This document shows positions 1-5,114 of a stretch of DNA of 6,835 bases, piece by piece. The notes under the pieces are model-generated. The model did no database searches and had not been told where the DNA came from. It saw nothing but the letters and a program-made list of their open reading frames with translations. Source of the DNA: an uncultured Collinsella sp. GTDB lineage: Bacteria > Actinomycetota > Coriobacteriia > Coriobacteriales > Coriobacteriaceae. Both the position numbers and the translations under genes were made by a program. Location of the stretch: contig USDH01000086.1 in NCBI GenBank assembly GCA_900553415.1, forward strand, positions 1 through 6,835. The letters run 5' to 3'. The first letter of the stretch is position 1, and every line of letters starts with the position of its first letter.

Positions 1-1277
1 TAGACCATCATGATGTTCGCAAAGGTGCGGAAGTGCGGGAACACGCAGAATACCCAATAGAAGCGAATACCGCAGACGCAGATCATGGTGATGAGGGCGG
101 GCATGAGCGAGATGCCAAAGCCGCGCAGGTAGCCGGACATGTTTTCGTAGAACATGCTAAAGGCGTAGGCAGGGAAGATCGAGCACACGCGGATATAGCC
201 GATCGAGACGATGTTGGGGTCGCTGTTGAACAGCGCCAGGATTTCGCGTCCCAAGCCTACGATGATGACGATGGTGGTGAGCGCGACGATACCGCCTTCG
301 ACCAGGCAGACCTTGAGCGTCTTGGTGCAGCGGTCGATTTGGCGGGCACCGTGGTTTTGTCCCACAAAGGTGGTGCAGGCCTGGCTAAAGCTGTTGAGCA
401 GGTTGTAGCACACGTACTCCAGGCTCATGGCAGCGCTCGATGCCGCCATGACCTCGGTGCCCAAGCTGTTGATGGCGGACTGGATGATGATGTTGGCGAC
501 GGCAAAGACAGCGCTTTGGATGCCGGCGGGCAGGCCGATCTTGACGATGCGCTTGAGGGCGACGGGGTCTAAGCCTAAGTCGCGTAGGGTGACGCGGACG
601 ACGGAGTCGGTCTTGAGCAGGCGAATAAAGAGCGTAGTGGCGCTGACGGTGTAGGCGATGGCGGTGGCGATGGCGACGCCCGCGACGCCCCAGTGGAGTA
701 CGGGGACAAAGATGAGGTCCAGACCAATGTTGAGGACGGTGGATACGGCAAGCGCCTGCAGCGGCATGCGGGTGATGCCGACGGAGCGGAAGATCGCGGC
801 CTCAAAGTTGTAGAGCAAGATCGAGGGCATGCTGAGCAAAAAGACGCGCAGGTAGAGCGAAGCGAGCGGCATGGTCTCGGCAGGCACGTTGAGCGCAGCG
901 AGCATGGGCTCGGCAAAGATCTCGCCCAGTGCGATGACGACAAAGCCCACGAGCGCCATTAAAATCGAGGTATGGACGGCGCGTTTGACCATGTTCTGAT
1001 CGTTGCGGCCGATAGCATTGGCGATGACCACGTTGGAGCCAAGCGACATGCCGATAAACAGGTTGAGCATAAGACTGGTAAGCGGAACATTGGAGCCGAC
1101 CGCCGCCATGGCGAGGGTTCCCTGGTCGCCCGAGAAGTTACCGATAATGACCGTGGCGATGAGGTTCGACAGCTGCTCCAAGATGCTCGTGGCGGCCACG
1201 GGGAAGGCGAACAGGGGAATATTGCGCCACAGCGATCCGGTGGTCATGTCAATATGCTTAGATACGGTATCAGCCAT
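1..1277 (-). CDS. MATE-family multidrug/Na+ (or H+) antiporter, 3' end beyond the window
   Basis: This is a polytopic inner-membrane exporter of the MATE family, which expels drugs or metabolites in exchange for Na+ or H+. The 425 residues visible are almost the whole protein, as members are usually about 450 residues; the stop codon lies beyond the left edge. The two internally repeated MatE halves are visible. The first begins near residue 18 and has the family-like run G46-N47-F48 to A56 and the segment NAIGRND at 87-93 after TM2. The second begins near residue 248 (GLPAGIQSA) and has the equivalent segment VGQNHGARQ at 305-313. Many hydrophobic segments alternate with short loops. The ATG at 1277 is preceded by a weak GAGAG ribosome site. 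The gene is divergent from the RlmA-family gene. Family assignment is confident; the substrate cannot be read from sequence. Confidence 0.93.
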   Translation of the reverse strand, partial: MADTVSKHIDMTTGSLWRNIPLFAFPVAATSILEQLSNLIATVIIGNFSGDQGTLAMAAVGSNVPLTSLMLNLFIGMSLGSNVVIANAIGRNDQNMVKRAVHTSILMALVGFVVIALGEIFAEPMLAALNVPAETMPLASLYLRVFLLSMPSILLYNFEAAIFRSVGITRMPLQALAVSTVLNIGLDLIFVPVLHWGVAGVAIATAIAYTVSATTLFIRLLKTDSVVRVTLRDLGLDPVALKRIVKIGLPAGIQSAVFAVANIIIQSAINSLGTEVMAASSAAMSLEYVCYNLLNSFSQACTTFVGQNHGARQIDRCTKTLKVCLVEGGIVALTTIVIIVGLGREILALFNSDPNIVSIGYIRVCSIFPAYAFSMFYENMSGYLRGFGISLMPALITMICVCGIRFYWVFCVFPHFRTFANIMMV

Positions 1278-1338
1278 ACGCTCTCAATCTCTAACGTGCT
1301 ATATCGTGCTTATTTGCGCAGACGATGATACTCCTAAT

Positions 1339-1402
1339 CGCCTAGTCGTTGGGGGCGTTCTTAAACGATTAGTCATTCAAGAACGTCCCCAATGACTAGG
1401 CG
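1339..1402. repeat. Large imperfect palindrome (27-bp arms, 10-base loop), candidate dispersed repeat
   Basis: The arms 1339-1365 and 1376-1402 are inverted copies. They differ at only three positions (pairs 1348/1393, 1355/1386 and 1363/1378). The first two are G-U wobbles in a plus-strand RNA and the third is a wobble on the minus strand. The loop is 1366-1375. The nonamer YTAGTCRTT occurs three times: at 1342-1350, at 1369-1377 and inverted at 1391-1399. The element lies between two divergent gene starts and has no T-run, so it is not a normal terminator. It may be a REP/MITE-like mobile palindrome, a regulator site or both. Confidence 0.8.
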
Positions 1403-1420
1403 GGGAAGGCGTGCGACAAT
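1392..1420 (+). promoter_or_regulatory. Candidate sigma-70-type promoter for the RlmA-family gene
   Basis: An ATGACT hexamer (1392-1397, four of six matches to TTGACA) and a GACAAT hexamer (1415-1420, four of six matches to TATAAT) are separated by 17 bases. The start point would be near 1427, about 29 bases before the ATG. The -35 hexamer falls inside the right arm of the palindrome at 1339-1402, so that element would directly affect expression. The matches are moderate and the call is an inference. Confidence 0.35.
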
Positions 1421-1455
1421 GGTGGGCGTTGTGTTGTTCGCGCTAAGGAGTTGCC

Positions 1456-2271
1456 ATGTTGTTGTGTCCCGTTTGCCATGAGCCGTTGGTGGACGACGAG
1501 CGCGGTGCTGCATGCGCGGGCGGACACCGGTTTGACCGTGCGCGCGAGGGCTATCTATATCTGCTGCGCTCGTCCAAGAGCGGCGACTCCATGGGTGATC
1601 CCAAGTCGCAGGCGCGCAGCCGTCGTGACTTTCTGAACTGCGGTTACTATGCACCGTTGCGCGATGCGATGGTTGAACTGGTACGCAAGCAGGTGTCTGG
1701 GCGTGCCTCGACTACGAACGGCCCCATGACGCTGCTCGATATATGCTGCGGCGAGGGTTACTACACCAGCGCCATGGGCACGGTGCCGGGCGTGGACGCT
1801 TATGGCTTTGACCTGGGCAAAGAAATGGTACGTCTGGCTGCCAAGCGCGGCGATGCGACCTATTTCGTGGCCAACATGAAGGATATCCCCGTGGCCGATG
1901 GCGCCTTCGATATGGTGACCGAACTCTTTGCTCCCTTTAACGAGCGCGAATTTGCCCGCGTGCTGGCGCCAGAGGGCTCGCTCTACACCGTGGTGCCGGG
2001 CGCCCGTCATCTCTTTGGGCTCAAGGAGGTGCTCTACGACACGCCGTACCTTAACGATGAGAAGCTGCCGAAGACCACCGAGCTCGAGTTAGTCGGAACG
2101 CAGCGGGTATCTGTGAATATTACGCTCCAGACCCAGGCTGACATCGAGGCGGTGTTCCAGATGACGCCGTACTACTACCGCACGCGACCCGCCGACAAAG
2201 AGCGTCTGGCAAACCTAGATACCCTCCAAACCGACATCGATTTCATCATCGCCGAGTACCGCCACAGCTAA
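1456..2271 (+). CDS. rlmA: 23S rRNA (guanine-N1)-methyltransferase, RlmA family
   Basis: This is a cytoplasmic SAM-dependent enzyme that methylates N1 of a guanine in the hairpin 35 loop of 23S rRNA, next to the macrolide-binding exit tunnel. E. coli RlmA(I) modifies G745; Gram-positive RlmA(II)/TlrB enzymes modify G748, and the sequence alone does not decide between them. The N-terminal zinc site is intact: C4, C7, C20 and H24, in a CPVC...CAGGHRFD context. The REGYLYLL segment (30-37) and the RRDFLNCGYY segment (56-65) match the family. SAM motif I is LLDICCGEGYYT (93-104), with an acidic residue at D119. FAPF (158-161), PGARHL (181-186) and a C-terminal FQMTPYYYRTRP (235-246) also fit. The 271 residues match the E. 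coli length of about 270. An AAGGAG at 1445-1450 lies five bases before the ATG. One oddity is the second glycine of the usual DIGCGEG, which is cysteine (C97). Confidence 0.94.
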   Translation: MLLCPVCHEPLVDDERGAACAGGHRFDRAREGYLYLLRSSKSGDSMGDPKSQARSRRDFLNCGYYAPLRDAMVELVRKQVSGRASTTNGPMTLLDICCGEGYYTSAMGTVPGVDAYGFDLGKEMVRLAAKRGDATYFVANMKDIPVADGAFDMVTELFAPFNEREFARVLAPEGSLYTVVPGARHLFGLKEVLYDTPYLNDEKLPKTTELELVGTQRVSVNITLQTQADIEAVFQMTPYYYRTRPADKERLANLDTLQTDIDFIIAEYRHS

Positions 2272-2325
2272 CAGCCCGCCAAAAAGGGACGGGTTTATTT
2301 TGGTAGGTTTTATCTGGGCAAACGT

Positions 2326-2365
2326 AAAGGGACGACCGCGTGCTACGCGATCGTCCCTTTTTATT
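2326..2365 (+). terminator. Rho-independent terminator after the RlmA-family gene
   Basis: The arm 2326-2340 pairs with 2346-2360: ten base pairs, one C-A mismatch (2336/2350) and four more GC pairs, closing a five-base loop. It is followed by TTTTTATT, counted from 2358. On the minus strand the stem is followed by only TTTACGTTTG, so it may weakly serve the convergent membrane-protein gene too. The start of the stem, AAAGGGACG, is also found at 2283-2291, giving a second possible partner for the right arm. Confidence 0.88.
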
Positions 2366-2408
2366 GGCGTATATACCAGAGTCGCTGAGCGATTGACACG
2401 GATGTAAC

Positions 2409-2813
2409 TTAGCTCAAACGGTCCATGCCCTCTTTTTTGACGCGGCTGGCGAGTACAAAGTAGATAATGCTGACAATCAGGCCGGTAAAATCGGGGATGC
2501 TTGAGCCGGTCCCACCCAGGAGGGGCAGGGAGAGAAGCAGGCTGATGGCCGAGCACGCTAGGCAGACGATGGACCAAATCCAAACAACGCCAGCCTTGGC
2601 GGGATTATTTGCCGCGCGGATGCCAAAGACGGCGGTCACAATTTCGACGATGCCCAATACGATGACGACGACGCAAGAGACGATTATGGCACTTGTGATA
2701 TCGCCTGCCGCGCTGCCCGCAAAGAGCGCTGTGGCACCCATGCCTGCGCTCAGAATGCCGACGACAAAGAAGAAGAACGATAAGATTTTGAGTAATTTGC
2801 AGGCGTTGCTCAT
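2409..2813 (-). CDS. Four-helix small membrane protein of unknown function
   Basis: I do not recognise this family. The 134-residue product has four clear hydrophobic segments at about residues 8-33, 38-65, 74-100 and 107-123. Loops are short, with basic residues around 66-73 (GIRAANNPAK) and a basic, charged C-terminus (RVKKEGMDR, 124-132). This is consistent with an integral cytoplasmic-membrane protein. No catalytic or transporter signature is visible. The start at 2813 is chosen because an AAAGGA ribosome site sits six bases upstream on the minus strand. Longer readings upstream pass through sequence with no hydrophobic or coding character. The gene converges on the RlmA-family gene and is divergent from the small peptide gene at 3048. 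A good candidate promoter lies at 2865-2893. Confidence 0.85.
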   Translation of the reverse strand: MSNACKLLKILSFFFFVVGILSAGMGATALFAGSAAGDITSAIIVSCVVVIVLGIVEIVTAVFGIRAANNPAKAGVVWIWSIVCLACSAISLLLSLPLLGGTGSSIPDFTGLIVSIIYFVLASRVKKEGMDRLS

Positions 2814-2864
2814 GGCTGGTCCTTTCGATACGGGTACGGCCGGTCTGGCGTAGCCCATGTGCTG

Positions 2865-2893
2865 TACATATGGTGAAGCACATTGTAGTTCAA
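2865..2893 (-). promoter_or_regulatory. Candidate promoter of the four-helix membrane protein gene, with flanking inverted repeat
   Basis: On the minus strand a TTGAAC hexamer (2893-2888) is followed after exactly 17 bases by TATGTA (2870-2865). A 7-bp perfect inverted repeat, ATGTGCT (2857-2863) and AGCACAT (2877-2883), brackets the -10 hexamer. This position would suit a repressor operator. The leader to the start codon would be about 45 bases. Hexamer matches are four to five of six; no experimental support is visible. Confidence 0.45.
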
Positions 2894-2940
2894 CGCGGCG
2901 ATGCATGCGCCTGAAAGCACTTTGAGCCCGCGCGGTCCAA

Positions 2941-2966
2941 CCCAACCTTTCAAAAAGGAAAGCTGG
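2941..2966. repeat. Imperfect inverted repeat in the divergent intergenic region
   Basis: CCCA (2941-2944) and TGGG (2963-2966) enclose CTTTC and GAAAG, giving an interrupted nine-pair hairpin with an A-rich loop. It sits between the two divergent starts (2813 minus and 3048 plus), so a terminator role is unlikely. It may be an operator or part of the leader of the small peptide gene. No riboswitch family was recognised in 2894-3047, and no convincing plus-strand promoter was found there. Confidence 0.3.
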
Positions 2967-3047
2967 GCGTAAGCCAAATCGATGGCAGCTCATGTGCGGC
3001 GCTGAGATGATGAGGCCGTAACAAGGAGTTGGTCTCAAGGAGGAGCC

Positions 3048-3191
3048 ATGGTGTACGGAGTTAAGCAAGTGCGTGAGCCGCGGTCGTTGGGAAGGCGCAT
3101 GAGTGATTCCGTGATCGCTGCCGTGTGCACGGGATTGATGGCGGTGCTTTGCATTGGGATGCTGTGGGCCATGTCGCATGTGGGACAATAG
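3048..3191 (+). CDS. 47-residue single-helix membrane peptide
   Basis: This short gene encodes a basic N-terminus (K6, R9, R12, R16 and R17), then one hydrophobic helix at about residues 22-42 and a short tail ending at Q47. That pattern predicts a small inner-membrane peptide with its N-terminus in the cytoplasm. No family was recognised and no toxin motif is evident. The main support is a very strong ribosome site, AAGGAGGA (3037-3044), four bases from the ATG as counted from its GGAGG core. A second AAGGAG (3023-3028) lies upstream without its own start codon. It lies 63 bases before the RsmJ-family gene on the same strand and could be co-transcribed with it. A non-coding interpretation remains possible. 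Confidence 0.6.
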   Translation: MVYGVKQVREPRSLGRRMSDSVIAAVCTGLMAVLCIGMLWAMSHVGQ

Positions 3192-3199
3192 CGGACGGT

Positions 3200-3224
3200 T
3201 GGGTGCCGACATAAACGGCGCTCA
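3200..3224 (+). other. Hairpin between the small peptide gene and the RsmJ-family gene
   Basis: Bases 3200-3208 pair with 3216-3224 through nine consecutive pairs, two of them G-U, around a seven-base loop (ACATAAA). The following sequence (CGTATTCGTTTTG) is only moderately T-rich. It may be a weak terminator, an attenuator or an RNA stability element that separates expression of the two genes. Confidence 0.4.
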
Positions 3225-3254
3225 CGTATTCGTTTTGCTTGTTAAGGAGTGTCC

Positions 3255-3959
3255 ATGGGTGTCGTCGATCCCTTTTCTGTTGCTCGGGCGGCAGGGCTCG
3301 AGTTAACCAGGACACCCGAGGGCCTTACGCTCACCGATGGCTCGATGGAGTTGCGAGCCGATTTTGCCCGCATGCTTCCACGGCTCAAGCAGGGCCGTTT
3401 GCAGCAAGAGCTACTGGTGAAGGCTGCGCGCACAAAAGGCATCGAGCGCCCATGGGCGATTGATGCCACGGCAGGCTTTGGCGAGGATTCGCTGCTACTG
3501 GCGGCCGCGGGCTTTACCGTCGATCTGTATGAACAGGATTGCGTGATCGCGGCGCTCCTTAAGGATGCCTTGGATCGTGCGGCAGATGATCCGGCGCTTG
3601 CGACTGCCGTGGCGCGCATGCGCTTACATGCGGGCGAGGACAGTATTGTCGGCCTTCGCCATACAGCTGAGCTGATCGGACGGGGCGAGCTCACCGCTCC
3701 TGACGTGGTGTATCTGGACCCCATGTTTCCCGAGCGCACCAAGAGCGCGGCGGTCAAAAAGAAGTTTCAGCTCTTGCATCATTTGGAGCAGCCGTGCGCC
3801 GACGAGGAGACGCTGGTCCAGGCAGCGCTTGCGGTGTATCCGCGCAAAGTCGTTATCAAGCGGCCGGTGAAGGGGGCGCTGCTTGCCGGCGTTAAGCCGA
3901 GCTATCAGCTCGCGGGCAAGGCTGTCCGCTACGACGTTTTGGTGCCGCCACGCCCGTAG
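3255..3959 (+). CDS. rsmJ: 16S rRNA (guanine-N2)-methyltransferase, RsmJ family
   Basis: This is a SAM-dependent methyltransferase. The family founder, E. coli RsmJ, makes m2G at position 1516 of 16S rRNA near the decoding region of the 30S subunit. Diagnostic blocks appear in order: FARMLPRLKQG (38-48), SAM motif I DATAGFGED (70-78), the acidic LYEQD (91-95), the catalytic-region VVYLDPMFPE (151-160) followed by KSAAVKKK (163-170), and VVIKRP (199-204). The 234 residues compare with about 250 in E. coli, the difference being at the N-terminus. The ATG at 3255 is preferred: AAGGAG at 3244-3249 is five bases upstream, whereas the in-frame GTG at 3249 overlaps that ribosome site. It converges on the zinc-ribbon gene across only 48 bases with no clear T-tailed terminator. 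The same fold could modify a different guanine in this lineage. Confidence 0.88.
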   Translation: MGVVDPFSVARAAGLELTRTPEGLTLTDGSMELRADFARMLPRLKQGRLQQELLVKAARTKGIERPWAIDATAGFGEDSLLLAAAGFTVDLYEQDCVIAALLKDALDRAADDPALATAVARMRLHAGEDSIVGLRHTAELIGRGELTAPDVVYLDPMFPERTKSAAVKKKFQLLHHLEQPCADEETLVQAALAVYPRKVVIKRPVKGALLAGVKPSYQLAGKAVRYDVLVPPRP

Positions 3960-4007
3960 CTTGCGCGCGATGGCTGGCACTCCGTCAGCGCCGTGCCGAT
4001 GCGGAGC

Positions 4008-4304
4008 CTATTTCCAGGGGTGCGACGTCAGATGCCATCCGCCGCAGTATTCGCATTTGTAGCAGGCTAAACCGCGCCGTCCGCGGTTTTCGCAGTCGGC
4101 CATAACGGCCTCGGCCTCGGCGCGCGTGTCGTAACGGTTTTTGCGCTCGCACGACTTGTAGCGCCAGGCTTCATCGCGCTCGGCATCCAGGGCGTCGCGA
4201 CGCTCGTCTTCGCGCGCAAACAGGTCGCTCATATCGCCGCCCGTGGCAGCGCCCAAAAACTCGCTTTTGGCCTTTGACCAGGCGGCTCGCTTTTTGCTTC
4301 CCAT
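4008..4304 (-). CDS. Small zinc-ribbon-like protein, function unknown
   Basis: The 98-residue product has a basic, alanine-rich N-terminus, a strongly charged central stretch (residues 30-50, rich in E, D and R) and a cysteine-rich C-terminus. The cysteines are C52, C71, C81, C84 and C87, followed by H91 in the context YKCEYCGGWHLTS (82-94). C84, C87 and H91, together with C52 or C81, form a plausible zinc site. Similar short CxxCxxWHLT proteins exist in actinobacteria and their phages, but I know of no defined function. The ATG at 4304 is chosen because the protein sequence begins naturally there (MGSKKRAAW) and an AGGGG lies ten bases upstream. The in-frame TTG at 4325 has no ribosome site. 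The gene is divergent from the acetyltransferase gene. Confidence 0.8.
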   Translation of the reverse strand: MGSKKRAAWSKAKSEFLGAATGGDMSDLFAREDERRDALDAERDEAWRYKSCERKNRYDTRAEAEAVMADCENRGRRGLACYKCEYCGGWHLTSHPWK

Positions 4305-4328
4305 CTGCTTCGCGCCCCTCTCCAAACG

Positions 4329-4360
4329 TTGGTATCATTGCTCAATCAAAGTGATACCAA
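4329..4360. promoter_or_regulatory. Perfect 9-bp inverted repeat with overlapping divergent -10 elements, candidate operator
   Basis: TTGGTATCA (4329-4337) and TGATACCAA (4352-4360) are exact inverted copies, 23 bp from centre to centre (about two helical turns). The left half contains an extended -10 on the plus strand, TGGTATCAT (4330-4338), for the acetyltransferase gene. The right half contains TGGTATCAC on the minus strand for the zinc-ribbon gene. Both start points would fall near 4344-4345, so the two promoters overlap and should exclude each other. The half-site resembles sites of some GntR-type repressors, although the usual spacing there is shorter. Confidence 0.55.
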
Positions 4361-4381
4361 TAAACGTGAGGTCGCCGCGTG

Positions 4382-4870
4382 ATGATCAGAAAAACCCTCG
4401 ATACCGACATTCCCGCCATCATGGCTATCTATGACGCGGCCCGCGCCTTTATGCGTGCGCATGGCAACGCCACGCAGTGGCCCGAGGGCACGCCTTCTGC
4501 CGAGCAGCTGGCTGCCGATATTGCCGCTGGTGGCAGTTACGTGTGCGAAGTCGACGGCCGCGTGGTGGCGACGTTTGCCTTTTTACCGGGTCCGGACGAG
4601 TGCTATGACGTCATCGAGGACGGTCAATGGCGCAGCGACACTCCGTATGCCGTGCTGCATCGCGTGGCATCCGACGGCACCGTGCACGGTATCGCGGCCG
4701 CGATGTTTGCCTTTGCCAAGGAGCGTGCCGACCACCTGCGTATCGATACGCATGCGGACAACCTGCCCATGCAGGGCGCGAGCATGAAAGCGGGGTTCGA
4801 GCGCGCCGGCGTCGTGTATGTGTCAGACGGCACGCCGCGTGTTGCGTTTGACTGGCTGCGCGAGGCATAA
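4382..4870 (+). CDS. GNAT-family N-acetyltransferase
   Basis: This is a cytoplasmic acetyl-CoA-dependent acyltransferase of the GNAT superfamily, 162 residues long, the usual size. The N-terminal strand-helix is MIRKTLDTDIPAIMAIYDAA (1-20). It is followed by the central strands SYVCEVDGRVVATFAFLPG (52-70), the LHRVASDGTVHGIAAAMFAF segment (92-111) corresponding to the acetyl-CoA-binding motif, and LRIDTHADNLPMQ (119-131) before the final GFERAGVVYV strand (138-147). The family's R-x-x-G-x-G/A loop is modified here to S-D-G-T-V-H-G, as in a well-known Firmicutes/Actinobacteria subgroup with the IDTH.DN.PMQ block. The substrate is unknown. GAGG at 4368-4371 serves either the ATG at 4382 or the GTG directly before it at 4379. 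The ATG is preferred, but the alternative adds only one residue. Confidence 0.9.
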   Translation: MIRKTLDTDIPAIMAIYDAARAFMRAHGNATQWPEGTPSAEQLAADIAAGGSYVCEVDGRVVATFAFLPGPDECYDVIEDGQWRSDTPYAVLHRVASDGTVHGIAAAMFAFAKERADHLRIDTHADNLPMQGASMKAGFERAGVVYVSDGTPRVAFDWLREA

Positions 4871-4904
4871 AGGCCGAGTCACATACCAGCGTTTCATCGA
4901 AATG

Positions 4905-4931
4905 AAAATGGCCCCGAGTGGGGCCATTTTT
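4905..4931 (+). terminator. Strong Rho-independent terminator after the GNAT gene, likely bidirectional
   Basis: AAAATGGCCCC (4905-4915) pairs perfectly with GGGGCCATTTT (4920-4930) around a GAGT loop, and the T-run continues to 4931. On the minus strand the stem is followed by TTTTCATTTC, so it could also end a leftward transcript from the structured region at 4935-5104. A small overlapping hairpin, TTTCAT/ATGAAA with a CGAA loop, lies just upstream and shares the A-tract. Confidence 0.95.
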
Positions 4932-4934
4932 GGT

Positions 4935-5104
4935 AAAACGCGTTGTTGTGGGGCTCGCGTTGTTACTGCCCCAGATGAACCAGGGCAGACAAAAGGGGAG
5001 GTGCCGGCTTTCGCAAGGCGCGAACCTACGAAAATCGCCGCGCGGCAACGCGGGGCGATGAGCTCGGTCGGGGGATAGGGCCCGCTTCGCCCGCCGGCCC
5101 GTAA
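4935..5104. ncRNA. Unidentified structured element, candidate small RNA or structured leader
   Basis: This stretch has no credible gene but dense complementary structure. The closing helix P1 is GG plus GCCGGC (5000-5008, one bulged T at 5002) with GCCGGCCC (5093-5100). Inside P1 are P2 (5010-5014 with 5020-5024), P3 (5034-5044 with 5049-5059, one G-G mismatch and a GCAA tetraloop) and P4 (5078-5081 with 5089-5092, abutting P1). A separate 6-bp hairpin lies at 4966-4971/4983-4988. The GNRA loop favours the plus strand. An extended -10 promoter placed just before P1 favours the minus strand, which would give an RNA of about 200 bases. No signatures of SRP RNA, tmRNA, RNase P, T-box or common riboswitches were seen. 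Confidence 0.45.
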
Positions 5105-5114
5105 ATTGTATCAT
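5086..5114 (+). promoter_or_regulatory. Candidate promoter for the TetM-like GTPase gene
   Basis: TTCGCC (5086-5091, three of six matches) lies 17 bases before TATCAT (5109-5114, five of six matches to TATAAT). The start point would be near 5121, about 54 bases before the ATG at 5175. If used, the structured region 4935-5104 would be outside this gene's transcript. The weak -35 keeps confidence low. Confidence 0.35.
5105..5114 (-). promoter_or_regulatory. Candidate extended -10 promoter firing leftward into the structured element
   Basis: Read on the minus strand, 5113-5105 is TGATACAAT: a TGn extension followed by TACAAT (five of six matches to TATAAT). The expected start is at about 5097-5100, which coincides with the 5' edge of helix P1. 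No good -35 hexamer is present, as is usual for extended -10 promoters. It occupies the same bases as the plus-strand -10 TATCAT, so the two promoters would compete. Confidence 0.4.

Noticed and set aside
33..572. 179-codon plus-strand open frame rich in D, H, G and A
   Set aside because: Antisense to the MATE gene, low-complexity composition typical of the complement of a GC-rich gene, no ribosome site and no recognisable domain.
2380..2394. Short palindrome AGTCGCT-G-AGCGATT
   Set aside because: The one-base loop makes an RNA hairpin impossible as drawn, and no gene start is adjacent; likely chance.
2983..3020. Tiny overlapping upstream frames before the small peptide gene
   Set aside because: ATG codons at 2983, 2991 and about 3006 open very short frames without ribosome sites; expected by chance.
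2409..3212. Longer, 267-residue version of the minus-strand membrane protein
   Set aside because: The upstream 133 residues lack coding character and overlap the promoter and the small peptide gene. A good ribosome site precedes the internal ATG at 2813.
3249..3257. GTG at 3249 as start of the RsmJ-family gene
   Set aside because: It overlaps the AAGGAG ribosome site; the ATG at 3255 has ideal spacing.
3960..4007. Possible terminator between the convergent RsmJ-family and zinc-ribbon genes
   Set aside because: GGCAC/GTGCC and CTCCG/CGGAG pairings exist but overlap each other, and no T-run follows on either strand.
4305..4325. TTG start at 4325 for the zinc-ribbon gene
   Set aside because: No ribosome site lies upstream of it, and the seven added residues are encoded by what looks like the leader and ribosome site of the ATG at 4304.
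4935..5104. SRP RNA, tmRNA, T-box, or HDV-like ribozyme identity for the structured element
   Set aside because: The SRP GGAAG apical motif, the tmRNA ends, and the T-box GGNACCGCG are absent. A GGCCGGC start on the minus strand recalls HDV P1, but the remaining helices are not arranged as in that ribozyme.
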